A stretch of DNA of 64,000 nucleotides from Streptococcus sp. SPS1. Its GTDB lineage: Bacteria > Bacillota > Bacilli > Lactobacillales > Streptococcaceae. The DNA lies in NCBI RefSeq assembly GCF_030439915.1, contig NZ_JAQFJG010000006.1, positions 58,144 through 122,143 of the forward strand. The letters run 5' to 3'. Of the stretch, positions 55,991 to 64,000 are shown one piece after another (the stretch's first letter is position 1; each line of letters opens with the position of its first letter). The position numbers and the translations under genes were made by a program. Below the pieces are notes generated by a model. That model saw only the letters and a program-made list of their open reading frames with translations. It was not told the DNA's origin and searched no databases.

Positions 55991-56025
55991 AAAAAGATAA
56001 GGCATTTTTTGAACCTTATCTTTTT
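55991..56025 (+). terminator. Terminator after rhomboid gene
   Basis: Perfect 12-bp arms AAAAAGATAAGG and CCTTATCTTTTT. Confidence 0.88.
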
Positions 56026-56030
56026 ATTTT

Positions 56031-56226
56031 ATACTCAATGAAAATCAAAAAGCAAACTAGGAAACTAGCAGCAGGTTGCTCAAAGCACTGCTTTGAGGTT
56101 GTAGATAGAATTGACGAAGTCAGCTCAAAACACTGTTTTGAGGTTGCAGATAAGACTGACGAAGTCAGTAACCATATATACGGTAAGGCGACGCTGACGT
56201 GGTTTGAAGAGATTTTCGAAGAGTAT
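56031..56226 (-). repeat. BOX element, two boxB, abutting a stop codon
   Basis: Minus-strand boxA, two boxB, boxC. The galU stop codon TAA is followed at once by boxA (TACTCTTCGAAAATC). Confidence 0.94.
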
Positions 56227-57125
56227 TATTCCTTCTCAGCCAATTCTTTTCCAAGTTGGATGAGGTAATCCTTCAAGTCATCTTTGACTTGTGGATGTTT
56301 GAGGGCGTAGTCAATAGATGTTTTCATAAATCCAAACTTATCCCCAACGTCGTAACGAGCTCCTGTAAATTCACGGGCGAAAACACGTTGTGTTTTATTA
56401 AGGGTATCAATAGCGTCGGTAAGCTGGATTTCATTTCCAGCGCCAGGAGCTTGCTTTTCGAGGATGTCGAAAATTTCTGGTGTCAGAAGATAGCGACCGA
56501 TAATTGCTAAATCACTTGGTGCATCTTCGGGAGCTGGTTTTTCAACGAAAGTTTCGACACTGTAGAGACCATTGATTCCTTCTCCTTGAGGAGCAATGAC
56601 TCCATATGATGAAACGTCTTCGTGTGGTACAGGCATGACAGCAATGGTTGATGCGTGTGTCTTTTCGTAATCATTCATCAGTTGTTTTGTCAAAGGAACG
56701 GCATTCTCATCTGTGATGTCCATAAGGTCATCGCCCAGCATAACAACGAAGGGCTCATTCCCTACAAAAGCTTTGGCTTGTAGGACAGCGTCTCCAAGAC
56801 CACGAGGGTGAGTTTGGCGAATGAAATGGAGGCGCATACCAGTTGCTTCATCTACCAATTTTAACAAATCCGTTTTGCCTTTTTCCTTAAGATTGTATTC
56901 AAGCTCAAAGTTTGAGTCAAAGTGGTCCTCAATAGAACGTTTTGACTTACCAGTGACAACCAGAATATCTTCAATACCTGATTTGAGAGCCTCTTCCACG
57001 ATAAATTGGATAGTTGGTTTGTCTACAATTGGCAACATTTCTTTGGCAAGAGCCTTGGTTGCTGGTAAAAATCGAGTTCCTAGTCCAGCGGCAGGAATGA
57101 CTGCTTTTCTCACTTTCAGTGCCAT
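56226..57125 (-). CDS. galU: UTP-glucose-1-phosphate uridylyltransferase
   Basis: A 299-residue enzyme making UDP-glucose for glycolipid, teichoic acid and capsule synthesis and the Leloir pathway. [20 protein letters not shown] is the nucleotide loop; [10 protein letters not shown] carries the metal-binding Asp; [20 protein letters not shown] is typical. Operon partner downstream of gpsA. Confidence 0.97.
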   Translation of the reverse strand: MALKVRKAVIPAAGLGTRFLPATKALAKEMLPIVDKPTIQFIVEEALKSGIEDILVVTGKSKRSIEDHFDSNFELEYNLKEKGKTDLLKLVDEATGMRLHFIRQTHPRGLGDAVLQAKAFVGNEPFVVMLGDDLMDITDENAVPLTKQLMNDYEKTHASTIAVMPVPHEDVSSYGVIAPQGEGINGLYSVETFVEKPAPEDAPSDLAIIGRYLLTPEIFDILEKQAPGAGNEIQLTDAIDTLNKTQRVFAREFTGARYDVGDKFGFMKTSIDYALKHPQVKDDLKDYLIQLGKELAEKE

Positions 57126-57146
57126 AAGAATCCTTTCTTTAGAGGG

Positions 57147-58163
57147 TTAAGACCACTCATTTTCTGCTTTAAATTCATTGTTCATGATGTCATAAATGGC
57201 ATCTTTAATATTGGTTCCTTGGTAGATAACTTGGTAAATGGCCTGTGTAATGGGCATATAGACTCCAAGTTCTTGCGCTAGTTCATAGGCTGCTCGGGTT
57301 GTTGAGATTCCTTCAATTACCATGCCCATATTGGCTTCGATATCAGCTAGGGATTCTCCACGACCAAGGGCATCTCCAGCTCTCCAGTTACGAGAGTGGA
57401 TGGAAGTTCCCGTTACGATCAAGTCTCCTACACCAGATAAGCCGCTATAGGTCAATGGACGGGCACCGAGTGCTACTCCTAAGCGGGTAATTTCTGCCAA
57501 GCCTCGAGCGATGATGGCTGCCTTGGCATTGTCACCAAATCCCAGACCATGTAAAGCTCCAGCACCGACAGCAATAATATTTTTAAGAGCACCAGCAGTT
57601 TCGACTCCAATAACATCTGTATTGGTATAAAGTCGGAAGTAGTGATTACTAAAGAGTTCTTGAACGTATTGAGCTGTTTGTAAATCTTTAGAAGCAGCAG
57701 TGATTAAAGTTAGGTCACGCACAATGGTTTCTTCCGCATGACTAGGTCCTGAAACAACGACAATATCACTGCGGAGATGCTCAGGGATTTCTTCTTCAAG
57801 GATGGTTGATAATCGTTTATGGCTATCAGGCTCTAATCCCTTTGAAGCGTGCATGATGATAGCCTTATGATCCAAGGTTTTTGCAACTTGTTGGGCAACA
57901 AGTCGTGTCACTTTTGTTGGGACAACAAACAAAATCGCATCCACATCTTTTAATGCATCTGCTAAGTTGGTGTAGGCAATGATATTTTCATCTAGAACGA
58001 CATCTTTAAAGTAGTGTTTATTAGTATGGTGTGTATTAATTTCATTGATTTGCTCAGGCAGATTTCCCCAAATACGTACCTCGTGTCCATTGTCATTTAA
58101 GACTTGTGAAAGGGCAGTTCCCCAAGAACCAGGCCCCAAGACGGCGATGGTTTGTTTTTCCAT
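57147..58163 (-). CDS. gpsA: Glycerol-3-phosphate dehydrogenase [NAD(P)+]
   Basis: A 338-residue enzyme making sn-glycerol-3-phosphate for phospholipids. [17 protein letters not shown] is the nucleotide loop; [20 protein letters not shown] carries the catalytic lysine; [13 protein letters not shown] is typical. TTAAGGAGGAAATC precedes the start. galU follows after 21 bases. Confidence 0.97.
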   Translation of the reverse strand: MEKQTIAVLGPGSWGTALSQVLNDNGHEVRIWGNLPEQINEINTHHTNKHYFKDVVLDENIIAYTNLADALKDVDAILFVVPTKVTRLVAQQVAKTLDHKAIIMHASKGLEPDSHKRLSTILEEEIPEHLRSDIVVVSGPSHAEETIVRDLTLITAASKDLQTAQYVQELFSNHYFRLYTNTDVIGVETAGALKNIIAVGAGALHGLGFGDNAKAAIIARGLAEITRLGVALGARPLTYSGLSGVGDLIVTGTSIHSRNWRAGDALGRGESLADIEANMGMVIEGISTTRAAYELAQELGVYMPITQAIYQVIYQGTNIKDAIYDIMNNEFKAENEWS

Positions 58164-58267
58164 GATTTCCTCCTTAATAGAGTTCTTTCTCTTATTCTAT
58201 CATATTCTAGGGGATTTTGCACTTGCATTGCTGGGGAGTGGTGGCTTTGTTACTTGAAAAATACACA

Positions 58268-58306
58268 AAAACCGAGCCTAAGTATTAAAGTCTTAGTCTC
58301 GGTTTT
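58268..58306. terminator. Terminator between gpsA and upstream small gene
   Basis: AAAACCGAG.CTAAG and CTTAG.CTCGGTTTT arms with an 11-base centre. Followed by T-run on both sides, it may serve the minus-strand gene at 58332. Confidence 0.78.
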
Positions 58307-58331
58307 GATTTTCCTTAAAGAATAACTCGGT

Positions 58332-58577
58332 TTATTTCAATTGATCTGTAATGTCTTTTGATAGCAACATTCCCAGATGATAAGTTTTATTGATGTAAGC
58401 AATGACATCATTGATATTTTCAGTCGTGTGAATTTTCTCTTTGATGTCAGCTCTAAATGTTTCATCCTTCAAAAGTTGTTCTTGGTAGAGCCTTTGCAGT
58501 CTCTCCTTCTCGTACTTATTGAGCAGAAAAAGGAAAACCAAGCTAATCACAACGAGGACATAAGCATATTGGCTCAT
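58332..58577 (-). CDS. Hypothetical membrane-anchored protein
   Basis: An 81-residue protein with one N-terminal helix (AYVLVVISLVFLFLLNKYEK) and a charged helical tail (ERLQRLYQEQLLKDETFRAD, then NINDVIAYINKTYHLG). GGGAGATTTCCT precedes the start at 58577; the frame extends upstream without RBS. Not recognised. Confidence 0.8.
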   Translation of the reverse strand: MSQYAYVLVVISLVFLFLLNKYEKERLQRLYQEQLLKDETFRADIKEKIHTTENINDVIAYINKTYHLGMLLSKDITDQLK

Positions 58578-58660
58578 AGGAAATCTCCCTGTATGATAAA
58601 GAAGTAGTAGTGAGTAGATTGAATTAGTGAAGCGCCTAGCCAAATTACCATAGTTACGAC

Positions 58661-58773
58661 GTCATGGTCTCTAAATCGATTATATTTAGAAACCATGACT
58701 AGTGAAGCAGTTAGCTAGTCCGCATATAAGCGGCTAGCGTCTAACAATTAGGAACTTTAGTTCCAATTGTTAG
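58661..58773. repeat. Three consecutive stem-loops downstream of argS
   Basis: Hairpin 1: arms 58661-58676 and 58684-58699, 15 of 16 pairs. Hairpin 2: 58714-58723 and 58730-58738, one bulge. Hairpin 3: 58741-58755 and 58760-58773, one bulged A. None has a U-run on either side. A TAGTGAAGC direct repeat precedes hairpin 1 (58625) and hairpin 2 (58700). It starts 8 bases past the argS stop. Confidence 0.8.
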
Positions 58774-58780
58774 TGCTGAA

Positions 58781-60472
58781 TCACATCTTCTCTGGTGCCT
58801 CTACCCCAAGCAAGCGAAGGGATTCTTTGAGAACGACTGCGGTTGCGTAGCTAAGGGCTAGACGGCTGTCGCGTTCTGGACTTTCATCCAAGATGCGCGT
58901 ATGTGCATAGTATTTGTTGAAGGCTTGAGCCAGGCTAATTGCAAATTTAGCAATGATAGAAGGTTCAAAGTTATCCGCCGCACGGTTAATAATACGTGGA
59001 AAGTCTTGGATGAGTTTGATGATTTCCCAGCTTTCAGCATCATTCAAGCTATAGTTGCCAGCTGTTTCTGGTTTGAAATCGGCTTTGCGTAAGATAGATT
59101 GGATACGAGCGTAGGCGTATTGAACATAAGGTCCAGTTTCACCCTCGAAGGATACCATAGCCTCTAAGTCGAAGTCGTATCCATTTGTACGGTCGGTTTT
59201 GAGGTCATAGAATTTAATGGCTCCAACCCCAACAGCATGCGCTACCTGGTCTTTATTTTCTAGTTCAGGATTTTTAGCTTCGATTTGGGCTTTAGCGCGA
59301 CTAACAGCCTCTGCAACAGTAGGCTCTAGTAAGATGACATTCCCTTTACGAGTAGAGAGTTTCTTCCCTTCTTTTGTAACCAAACCAAAAGGAACGTGGG
59401 TAATGTCGTCACTCCAATCGTAGCCCATTTCTTGCAAGACAGCTTTGAGCTGTTTAAAGTGGGCAGATTGTTCTTGACCAACGACGTAGATAGATTTAGC
59501 AAATTGGTATTCGTTTTTACGGTAGAGGGCTGCAGCCAAGTCACGTGTGATATAGAGAGTTGCACCATCAGACTTCTTGATGAGGGCTGGATGTTCAATT
59601 CCATATTTCTCAAGATTCACAACTTGGGCACCTTCTGATTCAAGAAGTAGTCCTTTTTCAGAAAGAATGTCTACAACTGCATCCATCTTATCATTGTAGA
59701 AGGCTTCTCCGTTATAGCTGTCAAATTCAACCTTCAATTCATTGTAAAGGCGGTTAAATTCCACTAAACTTTCATCGCGGAACCATTGCCAAAGAGCGAG
59801 AGCTTCCTCATCTCCATTTTCAAGTTTACGGAACCATTCGCGCGCTTCTTCATCCAAGCTAGGGTCATTTTCAGCTTCAGCGTTGATGCGGACATAGAGT
59901 TTAAGGAGTTCATCGATTGGATGAGCTTTTACAGCTTCTTCGTCGCCCCATTTTTTGTAGGCAACAATCAACATCCCAAATTGTTTACCCCAGTCTCCCA
60001 AATGGTTGACCTTGACCGTTTGATAACCGATTTTTTGGAAAATATGTGACAAGCTATCTCCGATAACAGTTGAACGCAGGTGGCCAATAGAAAATGGTTT
60101 AGCGATATTGGGACTAGACATGTCGATAACAACATTTTCTTGTTTACCAATATTTTGGTCAGCATAGTGTTCTTTTTCAGTGGTAACAGCTTGCAATACT
60201 TGAGCAGAAATGGCAGATTTATCAAGGAAAAAGTTAACGTAAGGTCCTGTTGCGACAACTTTTTCAAAGGCTTGGCTGTTCATTTTTTCAGCCAGTTCAG
60301 CCGCAATCATTTGAGGTGCTTTACGTTCGACTTTTGCAAGAGAAAAAGCAGGGAAAGCAATGTCTCCCATCTCTGAGTTTTTAGGGGTTTCCAGTAAATT
60401 TAAAATAGCCTCTTGGTTCAGGCTATCAATGACGCTAGCCAATTCGCTAGCAATCAATTCTTTTGTATTCAT
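58781..60472 (-). CDS. argS: Arginyl-tRNA synthetase
   Basis: A 563-residue class I enzyme. HIGH-like motif in [25 protein letters not shown] replaced by KLSTRKGN as in many ArgRS, and C-terminal anticodon-binding domain (about 445-563, ending [11 protein letters not shown]). N-terminal additional domain (1-105). Divergent from argR. Confidence 0.97.
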   Translation of the reverse strand: MNTKELIASELASVIDSLNQEAILNLLETPKNSEMGDIAFPAFSLAKVERKAPQMIAAELAEKMNSQAFEKVVATGPYVNFFLDKSAISAQVLQAVTTEKEHYADQNIGKQENVVIDMSSPNIAKPFSIGHLRSTVIGDSLSHIFQKIGYQTVKVNHLGDWGKQFGMLIVAYKKWGDEEAVKAHPIDELLKLYVRINAEAENDPSLDEEAREWFRKLENGDEEALALWQWFRDESLVEFNRLYNELKVEFDSYNGEAFYNDKMDAVVDILSEKGLLLESEGAQVVNLEKYGIEHPALIKKSDGATLYITRDLAAALYRKNEYQFAKSIYVVGQEQSAHFKQLKAVLQEMGYDWSDDITHVPFGLVTKEGKKLSTRKGNVILLEPTVAEAVSRAKAQIEAKNPELENKDQVAHAVGVGAIKFYDLKTDRTNGYDFDLEAMVSFEGETGPYVQYAYARIQSILRKADFKPETAGNYSLNDAESWEIIKLIQDFPRIINRAADNFEPSIIAKFAISLAQAFNKYYAHTRILDESPERDSRLALSYATAVVLKESLRLLGVEAPEKM

Positions 60473-60554
60473 TAAGAGCTCCTTTTGGACTTTTTTACTA
60501 TTTTATCACAATTTTAAAGAAAGAAGAAAAAATTTTTGAAATCTCCTATTTTTT

Positions 60555-60590
60555 TGGTATAATATAGTTATAAAAATAGTTATAAATATT
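60555..60590 (+). promoter_or_regulatory. argR: argR promoter with repeated ATAGTTATAAA (candidate ARG box)
   Basis: Extended -10 TGGTATAAT (TATAAT 60558-60563) followed by two copies of ATAGTTATAAA 12 bases apart. ArgR-type repressors bind paired AT-rich boxes; position just after the start point fits autoregulation, but the match is not tested. Confidence 0.5.
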
Positions 60591-60606
60591 CACATAAGAG
60601 GATTTT

Positions 60607-61053
60607 ATGAGAAAAAGAGATCGTCATCAGTTAATAAAAAAAATGATTACTGAGGAGAAATTAAGTACACAAAAAGAAATTCAAGATCGGTTGGAGGCGC
60701 ACAATGTTTTTGTGACGCAGACAACCCTGTCTCGTGATTTGCGCGAAATCGGCTTGACCAAGGTCAAGAAAAATGATATGGTGTATTATGTACTAGCAAA
60801 TGAGACAGAAAAGATTGATTTGGTGGAATTTTTGTCTCATCATTTAGAAGGTGTTGCAAGAGCAGAGTTTACCTTGGTGCTTCATACCAAATTGGGCGAA
60901 GCCTCTGTTTTAGCAAATATTGTAGATGCAAACAAGGATGAATGGATTTTAGGAACAGTTGCTGGTGCCAATACCTTATTGGTTATTTGTCGAGATCAGC
61001 ACGTTGCCAAACTCATGGAAGATCGTTTGCTAGATTTGATGAAAGATAAGTAA
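60607..61053 (+). CDS. argR: ArgR-family transcriptional regulator
   Basis: A 148-residue arginine repressor. Winged HTH (residues 1-70, [34 protein letters not shown]) and C-terminal hexamerisation/arginine-binding domain (about 80-148, [15 protein letters not shown]). Streptococci carry several ArgR-type proteins; which arg genes this one controls is unknown. Located divergently from argS. Confidence 0.93.
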   Translation: MRKRDRHQLIKKMITEEKLSTQKEIQDRLEAHNVFVTQTTLSRDLREIGLTKVKKNDMVYYVLANETEKIDLVEFLSHHLEGVARAEFTLVLHTKLGEASVLANIVDANKDEWILGTVAGANTLLVICRDQHVAKLMEDRLLDLMKDK

Positions 61054-61103
61054 GGTCTTGGGAGTTGCTCTCAAGACTTATTTTTGACAAGGAGAGACGG
61101 AAA

Positions 61104-63638
61104 ATGGCGACAGAAAAGCTATCACCCGGCATGCAACAGTATGTGGATATTAAAAAGCACTATCCAGATGCTTTTTTGCTCTTTCGTATGGGTGATTTTT
61201 ATGAATTATTTTATGAGGATGCGGTCAATGCTGCGCAGATTCTGGAAATTTCCTTAACGAGTCGCAACAAGAATGCGGACAATCCGATTCCTATGGCGGG
61301 TGTCCCCTATCATTCTGCCCAACAGTATATTGATGTCTTGATTGAGCAGGGCTATAAGGTGGCTATTGCTGAACAGATGGAAGATCCTAAACAAGCAGTT
61401 GGGGTTGTGAAACGAGAGGTTGTTCAGGTTATTACGCCAGGGACAGTGGTCGATAGCAGTAAGCCGGACAGTCAGAATAATTTTTTGGTTGCCATAGACC
61501 GTGCTGGCAATCAATTTGGCCTAGCTTATATGGACCTGGTGACGGGTGACTTTTATGTGACAGGTCTTTTGGATTTCACGCTGGTTTGTGGGGAAATCCG
61601 TAACCTCAAGGCTCGAGAAGTGGTGTTGGGTTATGACTTGTCTGAGGAGGAAGAACAAATCCTTAGTCGTCAGATGAATCTGGTACTCTCTTATGAAAAA
61701 GAAGGCTTTGAAGACCTTCATTTACTGGATTCGCGATTGGCAACGGTGGAGCAAGCGGCATCTAGTAAGTTGCTCCAGTATGTTCATCGGACTCAGATGA
61801 GGGAATTGAACCACCTCAAACCTGTTATCCGCTATGAAATCAAGGATTTCTTGCAGATGGATTATGCGACCAAGGCTAGTCTGGATTTGGTTGAGAATGC
61901 CCGTTCAGGCAAGAAGCAAGGCAGTCTTTTCTGGCTTTTGGATGAAACCAAAACAGCTATGGGTATGCGGCTCTTGCGTTCTTGGATTCATCGCCCTTTG
62001 ATTGACAAGGAACGAATCGTCCAGCGCCAAGAGGTGGTGCAGGTCTTTCTCGACCATTTCTTTGAGCGTAGTGATTTGACAGACAGTCTCAAGGGTGTTT
62101 ATGACATTGAGCGCTTGGCTAGTCGTGTTTCTTTTGGCAAAACCAATCCCAAGGATCTCTTGCAGTTGGCGACTACCTTGTCTAGTGTGCCACGGATTCG
62201 TGCGATTTTAGAAGGGATGGAGCAACCTGCTCTAGCCTATCTCATCGCACAACTGGATGGAATTCCTGAGTTGGAGAGTTTGATTAGCGCAGCGATTGCT
62301 CCTGAAGCTCCTCATGTGATTACAGAAGGTGGTATTATCCGGACGGGATTTGATGAGACTTTGGATAAATACCGTCGTGTTCTCAGAGAAGGGACTAGCT
62401 GGATTGCTGAGATTGAGGCCAAGGAGCGAGAAAACTCTGGTATCAGTACGCTCAAGATTGATTATAATAAAAAAGATGGCTACTATTTCCATGTGACCAA
62501 TTCGCAACTGGGAAATGTGCCAGCCCATTTTTTCCGCAAGGCGACGCTGAAAAACTCAGAACGTTTTGGAACCGAAGAATTAGCCCGTATCGAGGGCGAT
62601 ATGTTGGAGGCGCGTGAGAAGTCAGCTAATCTAGAGTACGAAATTTTTATGCGCATTCGTGAAGAGGTCAGCAAGTACATCCAACGTTTACAAGCTCTAG
62701 CTCAAGGAATTGCGACGGTTGATGTCCTGCAAAGTCTAGCAGTTGTGGCCGAAACCCAGCATTTGATTCGACCTGAATTCGGAGATGATTCGCGAATTGA
62801 TATCCAGAAAGGGCGCCATGCTGTTGTTGAAAAGGTTATGGGGGCTCAGACCTATATTCCCAATACGATTCAGATGGCAGAAGATACCAGTATTCAACTG
62901 ATTACAGGGCCAAACATGAGCGGGAAGTCTACCTACATGCGTCAGTTAGCCATGACGGCGGTTATGGCTCAGTTGGGTTCTTATGTGCCAGCAGAAAGCG
63001 CCTATTTACCTATTTTTGATGCGATTTTTACCCGTATCGGAGCAGCCGATGACTTGGTTTCAGGCCAATCAACCTTTATGGTGGAGATGATGGAGGCCAA
63101 CAATGCTATTTCGCATGCGACCAAAAATTCCTTGATTCTTTTTGATGAATTGGGTCGTGGAACTGCAACTTATGACGGGATGGCTCTTGCTCAGTCTATC
63201 ATCGAATACATCCATGAGCACATCGGAGCTAAGACCCTCTTTGCGACCCACTACCATGAGTTGACTAGTCTGGAGTCTAGTTTACAACACTTGGTCAATG
63301 TCCACGTGGCAACCTTGGAGCAGGATGGGCAGGTCACCTTCCTTCACAAGATTGAACCAGGTCCAGCTGATAAATCCTACGGTATCCATGTTGCCAAGAT
63401 TGCTGGCTTGCCAGCAGACCTTTTAGCAAGGGCGGACAAGATTTTGACTCAGCTAGAGAGTCAAGGAACAGAAAGTCCTGCTCCCGTGAGGCAAACAAGT
63501 GCTGTCACAGAACAGATTTCACTCTTTGATACGACTGAAGAACATCCTATCCTAGCAGAATTAGCTAAACTGGATGTTTACAATATGACACCTATGCAGG
63601 CTATGAATGTCTTGGTCGAGTTAAAACAAAAACTATAA
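61104..63638 (+). CDS. mutS: DNA mismatch repair protein MutS (HexA)
   Basis: An 844-residue protein, exactly the length of pneumococcal HexA. Mismatch-binding [14 protein letters not shown] (Phe-x-Glu, N-terminal), Walker [10 protein letters not shown] (about 602-610), Walker [22 protein letters not shown] switch. The start at 61104 is chosen by AAGGAGAGACGG; a longer frame from 61065 lacks RBS. Acts with HexB, encoded elsewhere. Confidence 0.97.
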   Translation: MATEKLSPGMQQYVDIKKHYPDAFLLFRMGDFYELFYEDAVNAAQILEISLTSRNKNADNPIPMAGVPYHSAQQYIDVLIEQGYKVAIAEQMEDPKQAVGVVKREVVQVITPGTVVDSSKPDSQNNFLVAIDRAGNQFGLAYMDLVTGDFYVTGLLDFTLVCGEIRNLKAREVVLGYDLSEEEEQILSRQMNLVLSYEKEGFEDLHLLDSRLATVEQAASSKLLQYVHRTQMRELNHLKPVIRYEIKDFLQMDYATKASLDLVENARSGKKQGSLFWLLDETKTAMGMRLLRSWIHRPLIDKERIVQRQEVVQVFLDHFFERSDLTDSLKGVYDIERLASRVSFGKTNPKDLLQLATTLSSVPRIRAILEGMEQPALAYLIAQLDGIPELESLISAAIAPEAPHVITEGGIIRTGFDETLDKYRRVLREGTSWIAEIEAKERENSGISTLKIDYNKKDGYYFHVTNSQLGNVPAHFFRKATLKNSERFGTEELARIEGDMLEAREKSANLEYEIFMRIREEVSKYIQRLQALAQGIATVDVLQSLAVVAETQHLIRPEFGDDSRIDIQKGRHAVVEKVMGAQTYIPNTIQMAEDTSIQLITGPNMSGKSTYMRQLAMTAVMAQLGSYVPAESAYLPIFDAIFTRIGAADDLVSGQSTFMVEMMEANNAISHATKNSLILFDELGRGTATYDGMALAQSIIEYIHEHIGAKTLFATHYHELTSLESSLQHLVNVHVATLEQDGQVTFLHKIEPGPADKSYGIHVAKIAGLPADLLARADKILTQLESQGTESPAPVRQTSAVTEQISLFDTTEEHPILAELAKLDVYNMTPMQAMNVLVELKQKL

Positions 63639-63746
63639 AGAATGAATTACTTGTCATTCTAGCTATATCAAGGAGACTTCTTTGACAAGTTCCCGCTTTT
63701 TTGTTAGAATAACATCACACAAACAGAAAAAATTTTAAAAAATGTG

Positions 63747-63774
63747 TTGACAAAGTTTAAAAAGTGGGTATAAT
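63747..63774 (+). promoter_or_regulatory. tRNA-Glu promoter
   Basis: TTGACA (63747-63752), 16-bp spacer, TATAAT (63769-63774). Confidence 0.88.
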
Positions 63775-63799
63775 AGTAAGAGTTGAAAATAACAACTCT

Positions 63800-63871
63800 G
63801 GTCCGTTGGTCAAGGGGTTAAGACACCGCCTTTTCACGGCGGTAACACGGGTTCGAATCCCGTACGGACTA
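63800..63871 (+). tRNA. tRNA-Glu (UUC)
   Basis: 72-nt cloverleaf. Acceptor GGTCCGT with ACGGACT (one G-U), D-arm containing GGTCAAGGGGTTAAGAC, anticodon stem CCGCC/GGCGG with loop TTTTCAC (anticodon TTC), T-arm ACGGG-TTCGAAT-CCCGT. No CCA encoded. It precedes the rRNA operon promoter. Confidence 0.97.
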
Positions 63872-63930
63872 TGGTATGTTGCGGTAGGAACACTTGATGA
63901 AAAAAAGATTAAAAAAGTTTCAAAAAAGTG

Positions 63931-63959
63931 TTGACAAGCGAAAGCGGCTGTGATATACT
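63931..63959 (+). promoter_or_regulatory. rRNA operon promoter (operon continues beyond window)
   Basis: TTGACA (63931-63936), 17-bp spacer, TATACT (63954-63959), the strong promoter shape of streptococcal rRNA operons. The following GACAAAGACCTT resembles the pre-16S leader. The 16S gene would lie past 64000; no rRNA sequence is inside the window. Confidence 0.75.
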
Positions 63960-64000
63960 AAACTAGTTGTCGCTTGAAAGCGGCGAGTGACAAAGACCTT

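Noticed and set aside
63639..63680. mutS terminator at AGAATGA / TCATTCT
   Set aside because: The hairpin is short and has no T-run, so it is not supported as a terminator.

Overview
The window is from a Streptococcus of the Mitis group, most likely S. pneumoniae or a very close relative (S. pseudopneumoniae, S. mitis). Evidence: eight BOX elements (boxA-boxB-boxC), the malR-malA / malD-malC-malX / malM-malP maltodextrin regulon, an 844-residue HexA-type MutS, a PBP1b of pneumococcal size, TrkH-CabP, and many extended -10 (TGnTATAAT-like) promoters. Gene identities come from reading the translations and recalling families; no database was searched.

Layout. 1-6.5 kb: galM, a divergent DUF4956 / polyphosphate-polymerase-domain pair facing a carbohydrate-binding lipoprotein, a two-domain VOC protein and a hexapeptide acetyltransferase. 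6.8-12.2 kb: a complete Fst-type type I toxin-antitoxin locus, a nucleoside phosphorylase, trkH-cabP potassium uptake, a family 2 glycosyltransferase and rpsD. 12.3-14.5 kb: a short accessory patch with a RelB-type antitoxin beside a frameshifted RelE/ParE toxin, a second Fst-type locus, the ribosomal genes rpmG and rpmF, and a small operon with a frameshifted Arc-type DNA-binding protein. 14.6-20.1 kb: PRD/EIIA-type regulator, ascorbate-type PTS IIB and IIC and a transketolase split into two genes. 20.3-26.6 kb: ilvD, a DUF59 protein, an Rgg-type regulator, an MFS transporter and hisS. 26.6-30.8 kb: a compact operon (small membrane proteins, Cro/C1-type regulator, DUF3169 protein, ABC ATPase and permease, CPBP protease) behind a promoter carrying a perfect inverted repeat. 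30.9-33.6 kb: aspS and a YitT protein. 33.6-43.6 kb: the maltodextrin regulon. 43.8-55.9 kb: small membrane proteins, rlmA, a DUF6110 protein with an atypical P-type ATPase, tyrS, pbp1b, a DMT transporter, a candidate small RNA, lysine/DAP biosynthesis genes, 5-formyl-THF cyclo-ligase and rhomboid protease. 56.2-64 kb: galU, gpsA, argS, argR, mutS, tRNA-Glu and the promoter of an rRNA operon whose genes lie beyond the window.

How it works together. The mal genes form one regulon: MalXCD imports maltodextrins, MalM and MalP break them down, and MalR acts at paired operators in the two divergent promoters. dapH and the adjacent deacetylase gene are consecutive steps of the acetylated diaminopimelate route. 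TrkH and CabP are channel and gating subunit. Regulator, IIB, IIC and split transketolase look like one sugar-acid or pentose catabolic operon.

Most interesting items: two complete Fst antisense-RNA toxin loci, both reconstructed with promoters, direct repeats and terminators; the XRE/ABC/CPBP operon; a structured candidate sRNA upstream of dapH; three genes whose -10 box lies exactly six bases before the start codon (probable leaderless mRNAs); BOX elements that begin exactly at the stop codons of three genes; a P-type ATPase with a degenerate CPC motif; and a probable chromosomal rearrangement junction between rpsD and rpmG.
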